From positions 3,005,001-3,069,000 of the forward strand of contig NZ_CP046908.1 of assembly GCF_009789575.1 (NCBI RefSeq): DNA of 64,000 nucleotides. Direction: 5' to 3'. Below are positions 1 to 8,238 of this stretch, one piece after another. Made by a program: the position numbers and the translations under genes. The notes under the pieces were generated by a model. That model ran no database searches, was not told the origin of the DNA, and saw only the letters and a list, made by a program, of their open reading frames with translations. The DNA is from Stappia indica (GTDB taxonomy: Bacteria; Pseudomonadota; Alphaproteobacteria; Rhizobiales; Stappiaceae). The stretch's first letter is position 1. Every line of letters begins with the position of its first letter.

Positions 1-1676
1 GCCTTGTCGGGTGTTTTTGGCGGCGCGTGCGTGGGATCGGGGTCCGCAGTCAGGACGCCGACACCGCCGCCAACGGCGGGGTTCACCCGAGGCTCGGGCT
101 TGGGGACGTCGTGACCAGGGTCCTTCCTGCTGCCGGTCAGGTCGCCGATGCCGCTGCTGTGGCCGGCGGCTTTCACACATTGGAAGGTGCGGGCGGCAAA
201 GGCATGGTCCAGCGGATCTCCCGGCGACACCGTCCGCAGCGTGCAACCGGCCTCGATCGTGTCGGTGATGTCGAAATTGATCAGTGTCGCGGTGCGATAG
301 TGGCTGCTGGCGACCTGCTCGGGCTGGAGAACGCCGGAGAAGTTGCCGAGCGCCCCGCAGTCCAGCGAGTAATGGATATTGTCCGCCTTGGGCGCGTCGA
401 ACCAGACCAGCGCCTTGGCATCGCGCGGGCACGTGTGGCTCTGGGCGAGCGGGCCGTTGTCGACGAACTGGAAATTGCCCTGGAACGAGGTGATCTTGGG
501 CGTGTTGTCGTCGTCGTCCGTGCCGCTCGGCGATGCCAAGCCGCTACCGCCCGCCCCGGTGCAGTGCAGGGTGGTGTTTTTCCAGCCGGTCTCCTGGTTG
601 AAGGTCTCGTTGACCAGATCCCGCGCGTTGAACTGGACGTTCGTCGTCCCGTCGACCTCGACCCAGCGCTCGTGGACAGCCCTGAAATACCCGCCCTCGT
701 GTTGGGCCTGCGCGTCGATATCCTCGCTCGTGACCTCGCCGTCGTCGCGCTGTTCCCACAGCCTGAAGGACACCGGTCCTTCCTGGTTGGTCTCCATGGT
801 CACCCGCAGCTTTGCCTTCTTGCAGCGGGTGCCGGACGTCGGCTCGGTATAGGCGTTGGAATAGGTGGTCAGCGTCAGGCGGATGTCGTTGACCGTCATC
901 GGGCCCTGGTCGAAGGCGAGGTCCTGGTTGTCCGGGGTCTTGGGCGTATCCGTGCCGCTTGTTCGCGGAATGCCGCCGGAATCGCTCGGGGGCTTTGAAT
1001 CGGGGGCGGGGGGCTTCGAATTCTGGCCGAGACATTCGATCTTGAGGCCCACGAAGCCGAAGGCGGTGGCCCGGCCGAAGTCGCCATAGCCCTCGTATTC
1101 ATTCAGATAATAGGGAAAGCGCTTGCGACGGTTCTCCCTGGCATCGGCATGTATGGCCAGCGGCAGCGGGTAGCTGAAGCTGTGCCCTTGCTCGGTTTCG
1201 GTCCAGTTGGCATTGCAGCGATTGACGATTGCCTGCTCGTCTGTGGCATTCAGCCTGGTGAATTCGTCGATGAGGATGTTCACCGGGCCGGAAACCGATG
1301 TTCTGGAGTCGATGATGGCTTCTATGGGGTTGGGCTGGTTGCCGTAGGCTGTCTTGATGTAGGTCGAGAAGACATCGCGGACCGCTCCATCGGTCAGATT
1401 GCGTCCGACGCGATAGAACTCGATATAGCCGCGCGACATCTGGATTGTGACATGGATGGGGATCGTTCGCGGATGGTCGCTGATCCGGGTCCACATGCCG
1501 TTTTCTTGTTCGACGAGGATCGTCTCGACATCGAAACCGCCGCCGATCTCGATGTTGTTGAATCTCGGCGCCTCCGCCGTTGCTGGCGTCGCCAGCGCGC
1601 CTGCCGCGAACAGGAACAGTGCCGCGGGCGACATCTTCCGGAGTACCTTTGAGGCCAACGGGCTTTCAGCAGACAT
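1..1676 (-). CDS. Secreted protein of unknown family (3' end beyond window)
   Basis: An open frame runs on the minus strand from an ATG at 1676 to the window edge (at least 558 codons), so the C-terminus is missing. A GAGGA ribosome site lies about 7 bases before the ATG. The N-terminus is a signal peptide: basic start (K10, R13, K14), a hydrophobic stretch, and a likely cut near ATPATAEA, so the product is exported. After an N-terminal domain of roughly 190 residues, a Pro/Ser-rich linker (PPAPDSKPPS) leads to two successive domains. Several Cys residues are spaced as in disulfide-bonded extracytoplasmic proteins. I recognise no family. It lies directly downstream of the AraC gene and shares an upstream element with the autotransporter gene, suggesting co-regulation (inference). 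A plus-strand open frame over this region is antisense. Confidence 0.75.
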   Translation of the reverse strand, partial: MSAESPLASKVLRKMSPAALFLFAAGALATPATAEAPRFNNIEIGGGFDVETILVEQENGMWTRISDHPRTIPIHVTIQMSRGYIEFYRVGRNLTDGAVRDVFSTYIKTAYGNQPNPIEAIIDSRTSVSGPVNILIDEFTRLNATDEQAIVNRCNANWTETEQGHSFSYPLPLAIHADARENRRKRFPYYLNEYEGYGDFGRATAFGFVGLKIECLGQNSKPPAPDSKPPSDSGGIPRTSGTDTPKTPDNQDLAFDQGPMTVNDIRLTLTTYSNAYTEPTSGTRCKKAKLRVTMETNQEGPVSFRLWEQRDDGEVTSEDIDAQAQHEGGYFRAVHERWVEVDGTTNVQFNARDLVNETFNQETGWKNTTLHCTGAGGSGLASPSGTDDDDNTPKITSFQGNFQFVDNGPLAQSHTCPRDAKALVWFDAPKADNIHYSLDCGALGNFSGVLQPEQVASSHYRTATLINFDITDTIEAGCTLRTVSPGDPLDHAFAARTFQCVKAAGHSSGIGDLTGSRKDPGHDVPKPEPRVNPAVGGGVGVLTADPDPTHAPPKTPDK

Positions 1677-1700
1677 CGGCTCGTCCTCGCTATCCAGCGT

Positions 1701-1764
1701 TGCTGCGCGAGGATATTGCGTTGCGAATGCCCGGGCTTGGGGGATGCGGCAGGGGTGAGAGCCG
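1701..1764 (-). promoter_or_regulatory. Shared upstream element, copy A (before the secreted-protein gene)
   Basis: This 64-bp block starts 25 bp upstream of the ATG at 1676. It aligns with 6229-6293, upstream of the autotransporter ATG, in the same orientation and at nearly the same distance. By hand about 51 of 65 columns match, with one gap. The strongest blocks are CGCGAGGATA, GCTTGGGG and GGCAGGGG.GAGAGCCG (plus strand). The flanks are unrelated, so this looks like a conserved promoter, operator or leader rather than a large duplication. The adjacent AraC product is a natural candidate ligand (inference). Confidence 0.55.
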
Positions 1765-1776
1765 CGCCGCGCGATG

Positions 1777-2763
1777 TCAGGCGGAGGAGGCTGCCAGTCT
1801 GGACCTGCGCACGTCCGACGGCGTCATCTTGTAGCGACGGCGGAAGGCCTGATTGAACCAGGACAGATCGCCAAAGCCGGATTGGTAGGCAATGGCGGTG
1901 ATGCTGTGGTGGTTGAGGCGAAGGTCGGAAAGCAGTTCGTGGGCTCGCTCCAGCCTTGCCGCGAGCACGTAGTCGGTGAAATTCGCGCCGGAAGCGTAGA
2001 ACAGGTTGCGAATGCCGCGCGGCGAGAAGCCATGCCGGCCGGCAATCCACTCCAGGGAGAGATCGGGGTGGGAGAGATTTGCCCAGATGTCATCCTTGAT
2101 GCGGGCCAGCCTTACCGCCCGCGCGCTGTCCTTCGTTGCCTCCACGGCATCCCGGGTGGGGTCGACGGCCAGAATGAACAGATCCGTCAGCGTTTTCCTG
2201 GCCTGGAGGAGCGTCTCGCCGTCGAGCGGCCCGATATCGCTGGCGAGCGTCCTTGCATAGCCGCACAGGAGGTCGAGCGCGGCAGACTGCGGCACGCCGT
2301 GATCGAGGGCATGGTCGAGACTGCCGACGGCCGCGGCAATCTGTGCGCGGGAGACGCAAATGACCTGGCTATGGCTCGTCAGAGACCAGGCGCTGTATCT
2401 CTCGTCGTTGCCCCTGAGATGCGCCGGCCCTCCCGGCCCCACGGTAACTTCATCGCGTCCATGGCGACGGTCGTGCAGTCGCATCTGGATCGGGTGTCCC
2501 CCGCGGTGGACCAGCAGGCACAGGTCGTCGTTTCCGTCGAGTGCGACATGGGTTTTCTGGCGCATGTTCGACATGCCGGACATCGTCTGGAAGCTTGCAT
2601 AGGCGTTCGGCATGATGCGGAGCGAAAAGTCGAACGCCATTCGCTCGTCGTTATGGCGATCCATGAAAAAGCTGATGCTCGGCTCGAGAGCTTCCAGCAG
2701 CTTGGCTATTTCGCACGGGCCAGCTTCCGTGAATGACAGTCGATGAAAGTTGCCTTCGGTCAA
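1777..2763 (-). CDS. AraC-family transcriptional regulator
   Basis: A 328-residue protein. Residues ~218-321 form a two-helix-turn-helix AraC domain: LSLEWIAGRHGFSPRGIRNL for the first HTH and ITAIAYQSGFGDLSWFNQAF for the second, followed by YKMTPSDVR. The N-terminal ~200 residues match the sensor domains of AraC proteins such as FeaR-like members but do not reveal a ligand. The chosen start is TTG at 2763, preceded by GGAGTG about 8 bases upstream. The first in-frame ATG is 33 codons further in and would cut the sensor domain. It is flanked on the same strand by the autotransporter gene upstream and the secreted-protein gene downstream, which share an upstream element, so it may be their regulator (inference). 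A second AraC paralogue of similar architecture lies at 27514-28488. Confidence 0.85.
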   Translation of the reverse strand: MTEGNFHRLSFTEAGPCEIAKLLEALEPSISFFMDRHNDERMAFDFSLRIMPNAYASFQTMSGMSNMRQKTHVALDGNDDLCLLVHRGGHPIQMRLHDRRHGRDEVTVGPGGPAHLRGNDERYSAWSLTSHSQVICVSRAQIAAAVGSLDHALDHGVPQSAALDLLCGYARTLASDIGPLDGETLLQARKTLTDLFILAVDPTRDAVEATKDSARAVRLARIKDDIWANLSHPDLSLEWIAGRHGFSPRGIRNLFYASGANFTDYVLAARLERAHELLSDLRLNHHSITAIAYQSGFGDLSWFNQAFRRRYKMTPSDVRRSRLAASSA

Positions 2764-3064
2764 ATCCGCTCACTCCATTTAGAGTGCTGCCATGCTGGCA
2801 TGGCCGTCACCAGACGAGACGAACCGAGTGAACCGGCGGAGCTTGGTTGCCGTCGACAGCAAGGAGGATGACTTTGTCGCCTCCTGCGCCGCGCGGTGCA
2901 TGCTTTCCCCTTGCGTCTGCAAGAGCGCCCTCAGGGTAACGCAGGGGCGTCCATCGGGGCAATGCTCGCATGAGTTGCCGGGGCGCGCGGTCATGCGGCC
3001 CCGTAACGTCGTTCATCGGGATGGTGAAGATCATCGCCTGCCGTGAGGGCAAGGACACCTGCGA
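2764..3064. other. Intergenic gap with no convincing gene
   Basis: About 300 bp between the AraC start and the autotransporter stop. Short open frames of 71-84 codons exist on both strands but show no family motif, no matched ribosome site and no consistent codon pattern. Close to the AraC start is a small inverted repeat, CACTC/GAGTG with a 6-base loop near 2780-2796. It overlaps the region expected to hold the AraC promoter and ribosome site. Confidence 0.5.
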
Positions 3065-6000
3065 TCAGAAGCGTATGTTCAGCTTGAGGCTGGCCGTGTG
3101 ATCCTGAAGTCCGGAGCCGAAGAGCGCCCCGTAGGCGAGGCCCATTGTGGTGTTTTGCGTGAGGTTCACATCCAGGCCCGTGTCGAACACGAACGTGTCC
3201 TGCGCCAGCGGAACGCCCGCGATGACGAAGGGAGCGCCGCCCGAAGCGAAGGTGAACTGCGATGTCGGGGTGTTGCCGAACGCATGCCGCCAGCCCACCG
3301 TGCCGCGCAGGGTTGCATCCGTCCCTCCCAGGCTGACATCGGTCTCCGCACGAAGGCCGACCGTGGTGAAGGTCGCATCGACAGCGCTCGAGGCGGCGGT
3401 CAGGGCGGCTGCGCCACCGGTTTCGGTGAAGCCGTCGGTAGACAGGTGCGCAAAGGCGAGATTGGCGAAGGGCTCGAAGCGCGCTGCGCCTGCCTCGAAA
3501 CGGTAGCTCGCCTCGCCCCAGGCTTGCAGGGTTCGCGCGCTGTACGATGCACCGAGATTGTCCGTGAAGCCGGTGAAGGCTACCGAGCGGGACGTGTCGA
3601 TCTGGTGCCAGCTATGGGCGAGACCGCCGGTCAGCGCGAAGGCGTTCCACTCGCCGCCGCCATACAGTCCGAGCGTGTAGCTATCTGCGGTTGCCGAGGA
3701 GGATCGGCCGTCGACGCTGAAGCTCGACCGGGAGTATCCGCCGAGCACACCGAGGCGCACACCGTCCCAGACCTGCGCGTCGCCGCCCATCAGGAACCCG
3801 CCGATCGTGCGGTCCATTGTGGCGGCATTCCCGTCGCCGTCCCACTGGCTCCAGGAGCCGAAGCCCTGCCCCCAAAGGCCGAAACTCCCGGAGATGCGAT
3901 CCTCGATCCGGGCGTTCCTGCCGGAGCCGACACCGCCACGCGCTGAACGCAGGCGGTCCATCGCCGCTTCGCGCGGGAAGCGGCTGTCCTCGAGGAACGC
4001 TGTGTGCGCTGAGGCATGCACCTCGCCCGAAAGCAGGTCGAGGGCGATGGGGGCCTCCGCGACGGCCAGTGCCAGGACGGCGTTGAACACGCTGTTTCCC
4101 GCACCGAGCGAGTAGGCGCCGCTTCCGGCTGCGCATTGATTGGCGGTCATGCCGGCGAGGCAGAAGCTGGTTGCCGCCGCCGAGGTCAGATAGACGTTGC
4201 TTGGATCGTAGGAGAGCGTGAAACCGAGGAAGGCGTAGGTGTCGGTGACGGCGTCGAAAGCGCCGCTGACGCCGGCGCCCGTCGTAAGGATGGTGTAGGT
4301 GCCCGGCAGGTAGGTCGAGCCGTCGTCGGTGCCGTTCTCCGGCGTGACATGTACCGTACCGCCATTGATGGTTGCCGCCCCGCTGACATTGAGCACGTCG
4401 TTGTTGAGGCCGGCAACGAAGCCGGCATCGTCGAGCTCGATCGCGAAGACCGATCCCGTATCGAAACTGGCAGAGGCGGCGGTCATCACGCCGATGGAGT
4501 TGCCTGGTGCCAGGGTGCCGCCGGAATTGACGGTGACGGCGCCTGCCGTGCCGTCGCCGCCGAAGGTGCCCCCGGTGACCAGCACGTCGCCGACCACGCC
4601 CATGTTGCGCAGCGTGCCGCTGGAGACGGTCGTGCCTCCGGTATGGCTGTTGATGCCGCGCAGGGTCGTCATGCCGGAGCCGATGTGGTTGACCGCGGCG
4701 GAGCCGGTGATGGCGACGTTCGTGCCCGCCACCGTGCCGTCACTGGTGAAGTAATAGTCGGCATCGCTGTGATTGAAATTGATCACCGCCGTGCCGGCCC
4801 CGCCATCGACCGTGATGGCGTCGACCACGCCCGCCGCGCCGCCCGTCCCGATGTTGAGCGTGCCGGTGGTGGGAACGGCATTGGCCAGCGACAGCTGGCC
4901 GGAGCCGACCACGACCCGCCCGCCATTGGTGAGGGTGAGGGTGCCGTCGCCCTGCCAGCCGATGAAATTCGCACCCGTGGTGGTCCAGCTGGAGCCGGCC
5001 CCGTCGATGGTGACCGTGCCGACGCCGCCCGCCGCCGCGGCAACGAAGCCGGCCGCACTGCCGACCGAGCCGCCGCCGGAGATCTCCAGCGTGCCGCTGC
5101 CGCGACTGCCGACGCGCAGGTTGCTGGAGTTGTTCCACGTTGCGCCGTTGACGGTGACGGTCCCGACGCCGTCGCTCTCCGAGCCGATCGTGCCCACGGT
5201 GCTGTTGACCGTGCCGCCATTGGCGACATGCACTTCGCCGGTGCCGGACTCGCCGACGACCAGGGTGGCGCTGCTCCAGACGGACCCGAGGTCGCTCACG
5301 GTGACCACGCCGCTGCTTGTGGCGGCGCTGCCGACATTCGCATTGCCGTTGGTGACCGCGCCGACGCCGGAAATGTCCAGCCGGCCCGTGCCGTCGTTGC
5401 CGACATCGAGCGTGTTGGCGATGGTCCAGGTCCCGCGATCCACCGTCACGGTGCCCTCGCCGCCGCCTGAAACCCCGATCACGCCGGTGTTGCTGCTGAC
5501 CACGCCCTGATTGGTGATGTTCAGGAAGCCCTGCCCGTGATCGCCGACATAGAGGCTGGCCGAATTCGCCCAGGTCGACCCCGCGCCGTCGACATTCACG
5601 TTGCCGATGCTGCCCGCGACATCGCCGACACGCGCCGAGCTGTTGCTCACATCGCCGGTGTTGGAGATGTTCAGCGTGGCCTCGCCGCTGCCCCCGACGA
5701 TCAGGCCTGCGGCATTGACCCAGGCCGCGTTCGCGCCGTTGACGTTGACCACCGCCTCGCTGCCGACCCCGTCGGCCATGTAGGCCGAGCCGTTCTCCAC
5801 CACGGCGCCATCGGTGATGTTCAGGTTGCCCGCGCCGGCGCTGCCGACATAGAGCGCGGCATTCTGCAGATCCCAGGTCGAGCCGAGGTCATCGACCGTC
5901 ACGGTGCCGGTGCTGCCATTGCCGATCCGTCCGACGCCGCTGCCAACGCCGCCGCCATTGGTGATGGTCAGCGTGCCCGAGCCGGCCTGGCCGATCGTGA

Positions 6001-6208
6001 GCGGGGCACCGACGATCCAGGGGTCCGGCCGCGTACCGTCGCCTCCGCCGATGACGGTTTCGCTCGCCCCGCCTTCGATGACCTGCTGCGCATGGGCCGG
6101 ATGGCTGACAAGGGCGCTCAACGCGGTCGAACCCAGCAGCGCCCCGAGCACCGTTCCCAGCAGCTTTCCGCTTGCGTTGACAAATGAACTTCCACCGATC
6201 ATCGGCAT
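3065..6208 (-). CDS. Type Va autotransporter with tandem-repeat passenger
   Basis: A 1047-residue protein. Residues 1-41 are an extended signal peptide ending ...HPAHA. Residues ~45-455 are a passenger of about eight imperfect units with the skeleton G-x-W...L-x-VG-x-G-x-L-x-I...G-x-V, typical of beta-helical autotransporters. Near 560-620 comes a GGTFGGDGTAG...LAPGNSIG segment, common just before autotransporter translocators. Residues ~770-1047 are a 12-strand beta-barrel with alternating hydrophobics, ending LKLNIRF with the required terminal Phe. Expected role: outer-membrane insertion and display or release of the passenger as an adhesin or surface fibre; no protease motif was seen. ATG at 6208 is used. 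The ATG two codons later (6202) has better spacing from AAGGG and may be the true start. The upstream element resembles that at 1701-1764. Confidence 0.9.
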   Translation of the reverse strand: MPMIGGSSFVNASGKLLGTVLGALLGSTALSALVSHPAHAQQVIEGGASETVIGGGDGTRPDPWIVGAPLTIGQAGSGTLTITNGGGVGSGVGRIGNGSTGTVTVDDLGSTWDLQNAALYVGSAGAGNLNITDGAVVENGSAYMADGVGSEAVVNVNGANAAWVNAAGLIVGGSGEATLNISNTGDVSNSSARVGDVAGSIGNVNVDGAGSTWANSASLYVGDHGQGFLNITNQGVVSSNTGVIGVSGGGEGTVTVDRGTWTIANTLDVGNDGTGRLDISGVGAVTNGNANVGSAATSSGVVTVSDLGSVWSSATLVVGESGTGEVHVANGGTVNSTVGTIGSESDGVGTVTVNGATWNNSSNLRVGSRGSGTLEISGGGSVGSAAGFVAAAAGGVGTVTIDGAGSSWTTTGANFIGWQGDGTLTLTNGGRVVVGSGQLSLANAVPTTGTLNIGTGGAAGVVDAITVDGGAGTAVINFNHSDADYYFTSDGTVAGTNVAITGSAAVNHIGSGMTTLRGINSHTGGTTVSSGTLRNMGVVGDVLVTGGTFGGDGTAGAVTVNSGGTLAPGNSIGVMTAASASFDTGSVFAIELDDAGFVAGLNNDVLNVSGAATINGGTVHVTPENGTDDGSTYLPGTYTILTTGAGVSGAFDAVTDTYAFLGFTLSYDPSNVYLTSAAATSFCLAGMTANQCAAGSGAYSLGAGNSVFNAVLALAVAEAPIALDLLSGEVHASAHTAFLEDSRFPREAAMDRLRSARGGVGSGRNARIEDRISGSFGLWGQGFGSWSQWDGDGNAATMDRTIGGFLMGGDAQVWDGVRLGVLGGYSRSSFSVDGRSSSATADSYTLGLYGGGEWNAFALTGGLAHSWHQIDTSRSVAFTGFTDNLGASYSARTLQAWGEASYRFEAGAARFEPFANLAFAHLSTDGFTETGGAAALTAASSAVDATFTTVGLRAETDVSLGGTDATLRGTVGWRHAFGNTPTSQFTFASGGAPFVIAGVPLAQDTFVFDTGLDVNLTQNTTMGLAYGALFGSGLQDHTASLKLNIRF
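4850..6080 (-). repeat. Degenerate coding repeats of the autotransporter passenger
   Basis: The passenger is built of roughly 45-50-codon units, each carrying a G(S/A)xW strand, an LxVGxxGxGxLxI strand and a closing V-G-x-(I/V)-G turn. Units are diverged at both DNA and protein level, so this is an old protein repeat rather than recent tandem duplication. It may recombine in frame and so vary passenger length between strains (inference). Confidence 0.6.
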
Positions 6209-6228
6209 TCACCCTTGGCATCTTGCTT

Positions 6229-6293
6229 TGCGACGCGAGGATAAGTGCATCGCGAAGGCAGGTGCTTGGGGAATCAGGCAGGGGCGAGAGCCG
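6229..6293 (-). promoter_or_regulatory. Shared upstream element, copy B (before the autotransporter)
   Basis: A 65-bp block starting 21 bp upstream of the autotransporter ATG (6208). It aligns with copy A at 1701-1764, sharing the CGCGAGGATA, GCTTGGGG and GGCAGGGGCGAGAGCCG blocks on the plus strand. Similar position, same orientation and loss of similarity outside the block argue for a functional promoter or operator shared by the two secreted-protein genes. Confidence 0.55.
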
Positions 6294-6409
6294 TTTTCAG
6301 GGTGGCTGACGTCATTTCGGCGGCGGGCTTGCGTATTCCGCCCATGACCTGTGCGCCCTGCTCGCCGTGAGTTGGCCGGGCGAGGCTTTCCCCGCCCGGC
6401 CCTCCGCTA

Positions 6410-6673
6410 GGTCGTGAACTCATAATTCTGGCGAGAAACGGTCTGCGCGAGCCTGTCTGGATACAAGGAGCAAGTCCGCAGGAAACCGTCCGGTTTTCAA
6501 GGTCTTGCGACGCTGTTGCCGGCAGGTTCGCCCAGACCCGAAGGGCGTCGGCCCGACTTCGATCTGCGGCGTCGGACCGCTCGGCCGGGGGACCTGCCCC
6601 GGCCATCACGCTCCTCCTGGCATATCATTGCCGGGCCAGACGCCGTTTCCGGCACAATTATGAGTCCACGACC
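6410..6673 (-). mobile_element. 264-bp MITE-like element, copy 1
   Basis: A non-coding unit bounded by imperfect ~40-bp terminal inverted repeats beginning GGTCGTGRACTCATAATT and flanked on both sides by TA (6408-6409 and 6674-6675), a typical TA target duplication of IS630/Tc1-mariner-type transposition. It is identical to the inverted copy at 57164-57427 except for one base inside a terminal repeat (by eye 263/264). No transposase is encoded; the internal open frame lacks any family motif. Its right end supplies the third base of the TAG stop of the GNAT gene. It must have been moved in trans by a transposase not present in this window (inference). Confidence 0.85.
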
Positions 6674-7125
6674 TAGCCGATCAGGTGCAGGCGGGCATTT
6701 TCGAACGCGTTGCCGTCATCGTCGACGTCGCGGCGCGAGATCTCCTGGAACCCCAGCCGCTTGTAGAAGGCCATTGCCTGTCGATTGGCGGTGTAGACCT
6801 CAAGCGTCAGCTCGCCCTTGAGGGCCACGGCGTGGGCAATCAGTCGACGCCCAAGACCGGACCCTTGCCGATCGGGCGACACGAAAATCCCCCCGACAAA
6901 CGTGCCGAGCAGGCTGATGAAGCCGCAGGGATGACCGCCCATGCAGGCGACCCAGGTCTCGGATTGCGGGAGATATCGGTCTTCGATAAGCGCTCTTTGC
7001 CCGCGCAAGCGCTGCTCCCCGATAAACGGGTGGGCCAGCAGCGAGGCTTCGAGCCAGATATGCGACAGTTTTTTCGTATCCGTTGCCGGGTCATAGGGCC
7101 GGATGACGACGTCATGGGTTGTCAT
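6673..7125 (-). CDS. GNAT-family N-acetyltransferase (YjaB-like)
   Basis: A 150-residue protein of standard GNAT length. The acetyl-CoA pyrophosphate-binding motif A is visible as VSPDRQGSGLGRRLI near residues 81-95. Motif B follows in the C-terminal third as ANRQAMAFYKRLGF with the usual Tyr. Its N-terminus (IWLEASLLAHPFI) and its C-terminal EISRRDVDDDGNAF segment recall E. coli YjaB. It would transfer acetyl from acetyl-CoA to an unknown amine substrate. The TAG stop straddles the junction with MITE copy 1: TA is the target duplication and G is the first base of the element. Without the insert the sequence would also read TAG, so the protein end appears unchanged. It stands alone with no operon partner. 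Confidence 0.85.
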   Translation of the reverse strand: MTTHDVVIRPYDPATDTKKLSHIWLEASLLAHPFIGEQRLRGQRALIEDRYLPQSETWVACMGGHPCGFISLLGTFVGGIFVSPDRQGSGLGRRLIAHAVALKGELTLEVYTANRQAMAFYKRLGFQEISRRDVDDDGNAFENARLHLIG

Positions 7126-7237
7126 GACAACTCCGAAGGATGGTTATGCCGAGAGGTACGGCGACTTTTCCAAGTGCCGGCAAGACCGCCGGGAGCGGTT
7201 GCGTTGGCTGCCTCTGTGCATAAATCTTCTTCTACTG

Positions 7238-7360
7238 CTGCGCACCATCGGTCATGTGCGCCGCATTGCCGTCACGCTGCCGCATTGGGCAAATGCGCCG
7301 CGGCTGATCCAGGGCATGGATCTCATCCTGACCGTCGCGCGCGTCTCGATGTCCCTCTAG
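7238..7360 (+). pseudogene. Remnant of a LysR-family regulator (C-terminal fragment)
   Basis: About 40 codons ending at TAG 7358-7360 read LRTIGHVRRIAVTLPHWANA and then a PRLIQGMDLILTV tail. This resembles the effector-domain segment of LysR regulators, where a Leu/Gly-Arg-Arg-hydrophobic strand precedes LPHF...AP..V..TDLILTVP. No HTH or complete domain is found upstream in any frame, so it would be a decayed fragment. It meets the pdxY-like gene tail to tail. Identification rests on remembered family sequence only. Confidence 0.4.
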
Positions 7361-8238
7361 CGTTCAGCCGTTCGACCGCACCGCGCCCCCTGCAACGGGG
7401 CGAGCATCAAAAGCGCACGGCGGAAGTCCGGCTCGCTGAGGACCACTTCGCCGGCGCCGAGCGCGCGGGCGTGGCTCAGGGCGCGGGAGGTGAGGCGCTG
7501 CGCAAGCTCCACCGCACGTGGCAGGTCCAGCCCGCGCGCCAGCCCCGCGACGACCAATCCGCAAAACAGGTCCCCCGTTCCGGGAAGGGCGATGGGCAGA
7601 TGTGCCACCGGATGGCGGCTCGGACCTTCGGGACCGAGAACGACGCTCTCGATGTGGCCGGCGGGGCTGTCTTCCAGCGCGCAGCCCGTCGCGATCAGAT
7701 GGGCGCCAGGCGCCATGCGGAGGCGGGCTTGGGCTGCTTCGAGGTCGGCGAGGCTGGCGATTTTCTGCCCTGTCAGCCAGCTCAGCTCGAACGGGTTCGG
7801 CGTTGCGAGGTCGGCCAGCGGCAGCAGGCGGTCGCGCATCACGTCCGCGATGGTTTCCGGCACATAGAGGCCGGGACCGGCATCGCCCATCACCGGGTCG
7901 CAGACATATCTGAGGCGAGGATTGATCGCCTTGGCTTCCGCAACGAAATCCGCCGCCATCAGCGCCACATCGAGCGAGCCGATATAGCCGGTCAGGATGA
8001 AGTCCGCCCGTTCCGGCAGGCCGCGTTCGCGCGCGCCCTGCAACAGGTCGCAGAAGAAGTCCGGCGGCAAGGCGCGGCCGCGCAGCGTCGGATAGTCGGG
8101 CGTGTTGGAGAAGATCACCGTCGGGATCGCCGCCACTTCCAGCCCGGCCGCTTGCATCGGGAACAGGGCTGCGGAATTGCCCACATGGCCGAAGACGACC
8201 TGGCTCTGGATCGAGATCACGAAAGGCGGCGGGGTCAT
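7357..8238 (-). CDS. pdxY: Pyridoxal/pyridoxamine kinase, PdxY type
   Basis: A 293-residue ribokinase-fold kinase making pyridoxal 5'-phosphate (or PMP) from pyridoxal and ATP in vitamin B6 salvage. The N-terminal SIQSQVVFGHVGNSAA is close to the PdxY signature SIQSHVVYGHAGNSAA, the central VCDPVMGD is the nucleotide-binding Asp motif, and GTGDLFCG carries the catalytic Asp and anion hole. The ATG at 8238 overlaps the TGA of the upstream amidotransferase by 4 bp (ATGA), so this start is preferred over the upstream in-frame ATG at 8259. It forms a two-gene operon with the amidotransferase, divergent from a PdxR-like regulator, which fits PLP-responsive control (inference). Confidence 0.9.
   Translation of the reverse strand: MTPPPFVISIQSQVVFGHVGNSAALFPMQAAGLEVAAIPTVIFSNTPDYPTLRGRALPPDFFCDLLQGARERGLPERADFILTGYIGSLDVALMAADFVAEAKAINPRLRYVCDPVMGDAGPGLYVPETIADVMRDRLLPLADLATPNPFELSWLTGQKIASLADLEAAQARLRMAPGAHLIATGCALEDSPAGHIESVVLGPEGPSRHPVAHLPIALPGTGDLFCGLVVAGLARGLDLPRAVELAQRLTSRALSHARALGAGEVVLSEPDFRRALLMLAPLQGARCGRTAER

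Noticed and set aside
27-998. 323-codon open frame on the plus strand
   Set aside because: It is antisense to the exported-protein gene; the minus-strand frame has a signal peptide, a good ribosome site and coding composition.
2779-3058. Small frames on both strands between the AraC and autotransporter genes
   Set aside because: No ribosome site, motif or consistent codon use supports any of them.
4016-5470. 484-codon plus-strand frame rich in Ala, Gly, Arg and Asp
   Set aside because: It mirrors the repeats of the autotransporter on the opposite strand; no domain and no start signals.
4850-6080. Regular repeats that could suggest a CRISPR array
   Set aside because: They are long, diverged coding repeats of an autotransporter passenger, without constant short repeats and unique spacers.
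6274-6609. Short frame in MITE copy 1 and its counterpart at 57228-57470
   Set aside because: The shared part lies inside the mobile element and the ends diverge at its borders; no transposase motif, so not a gene.
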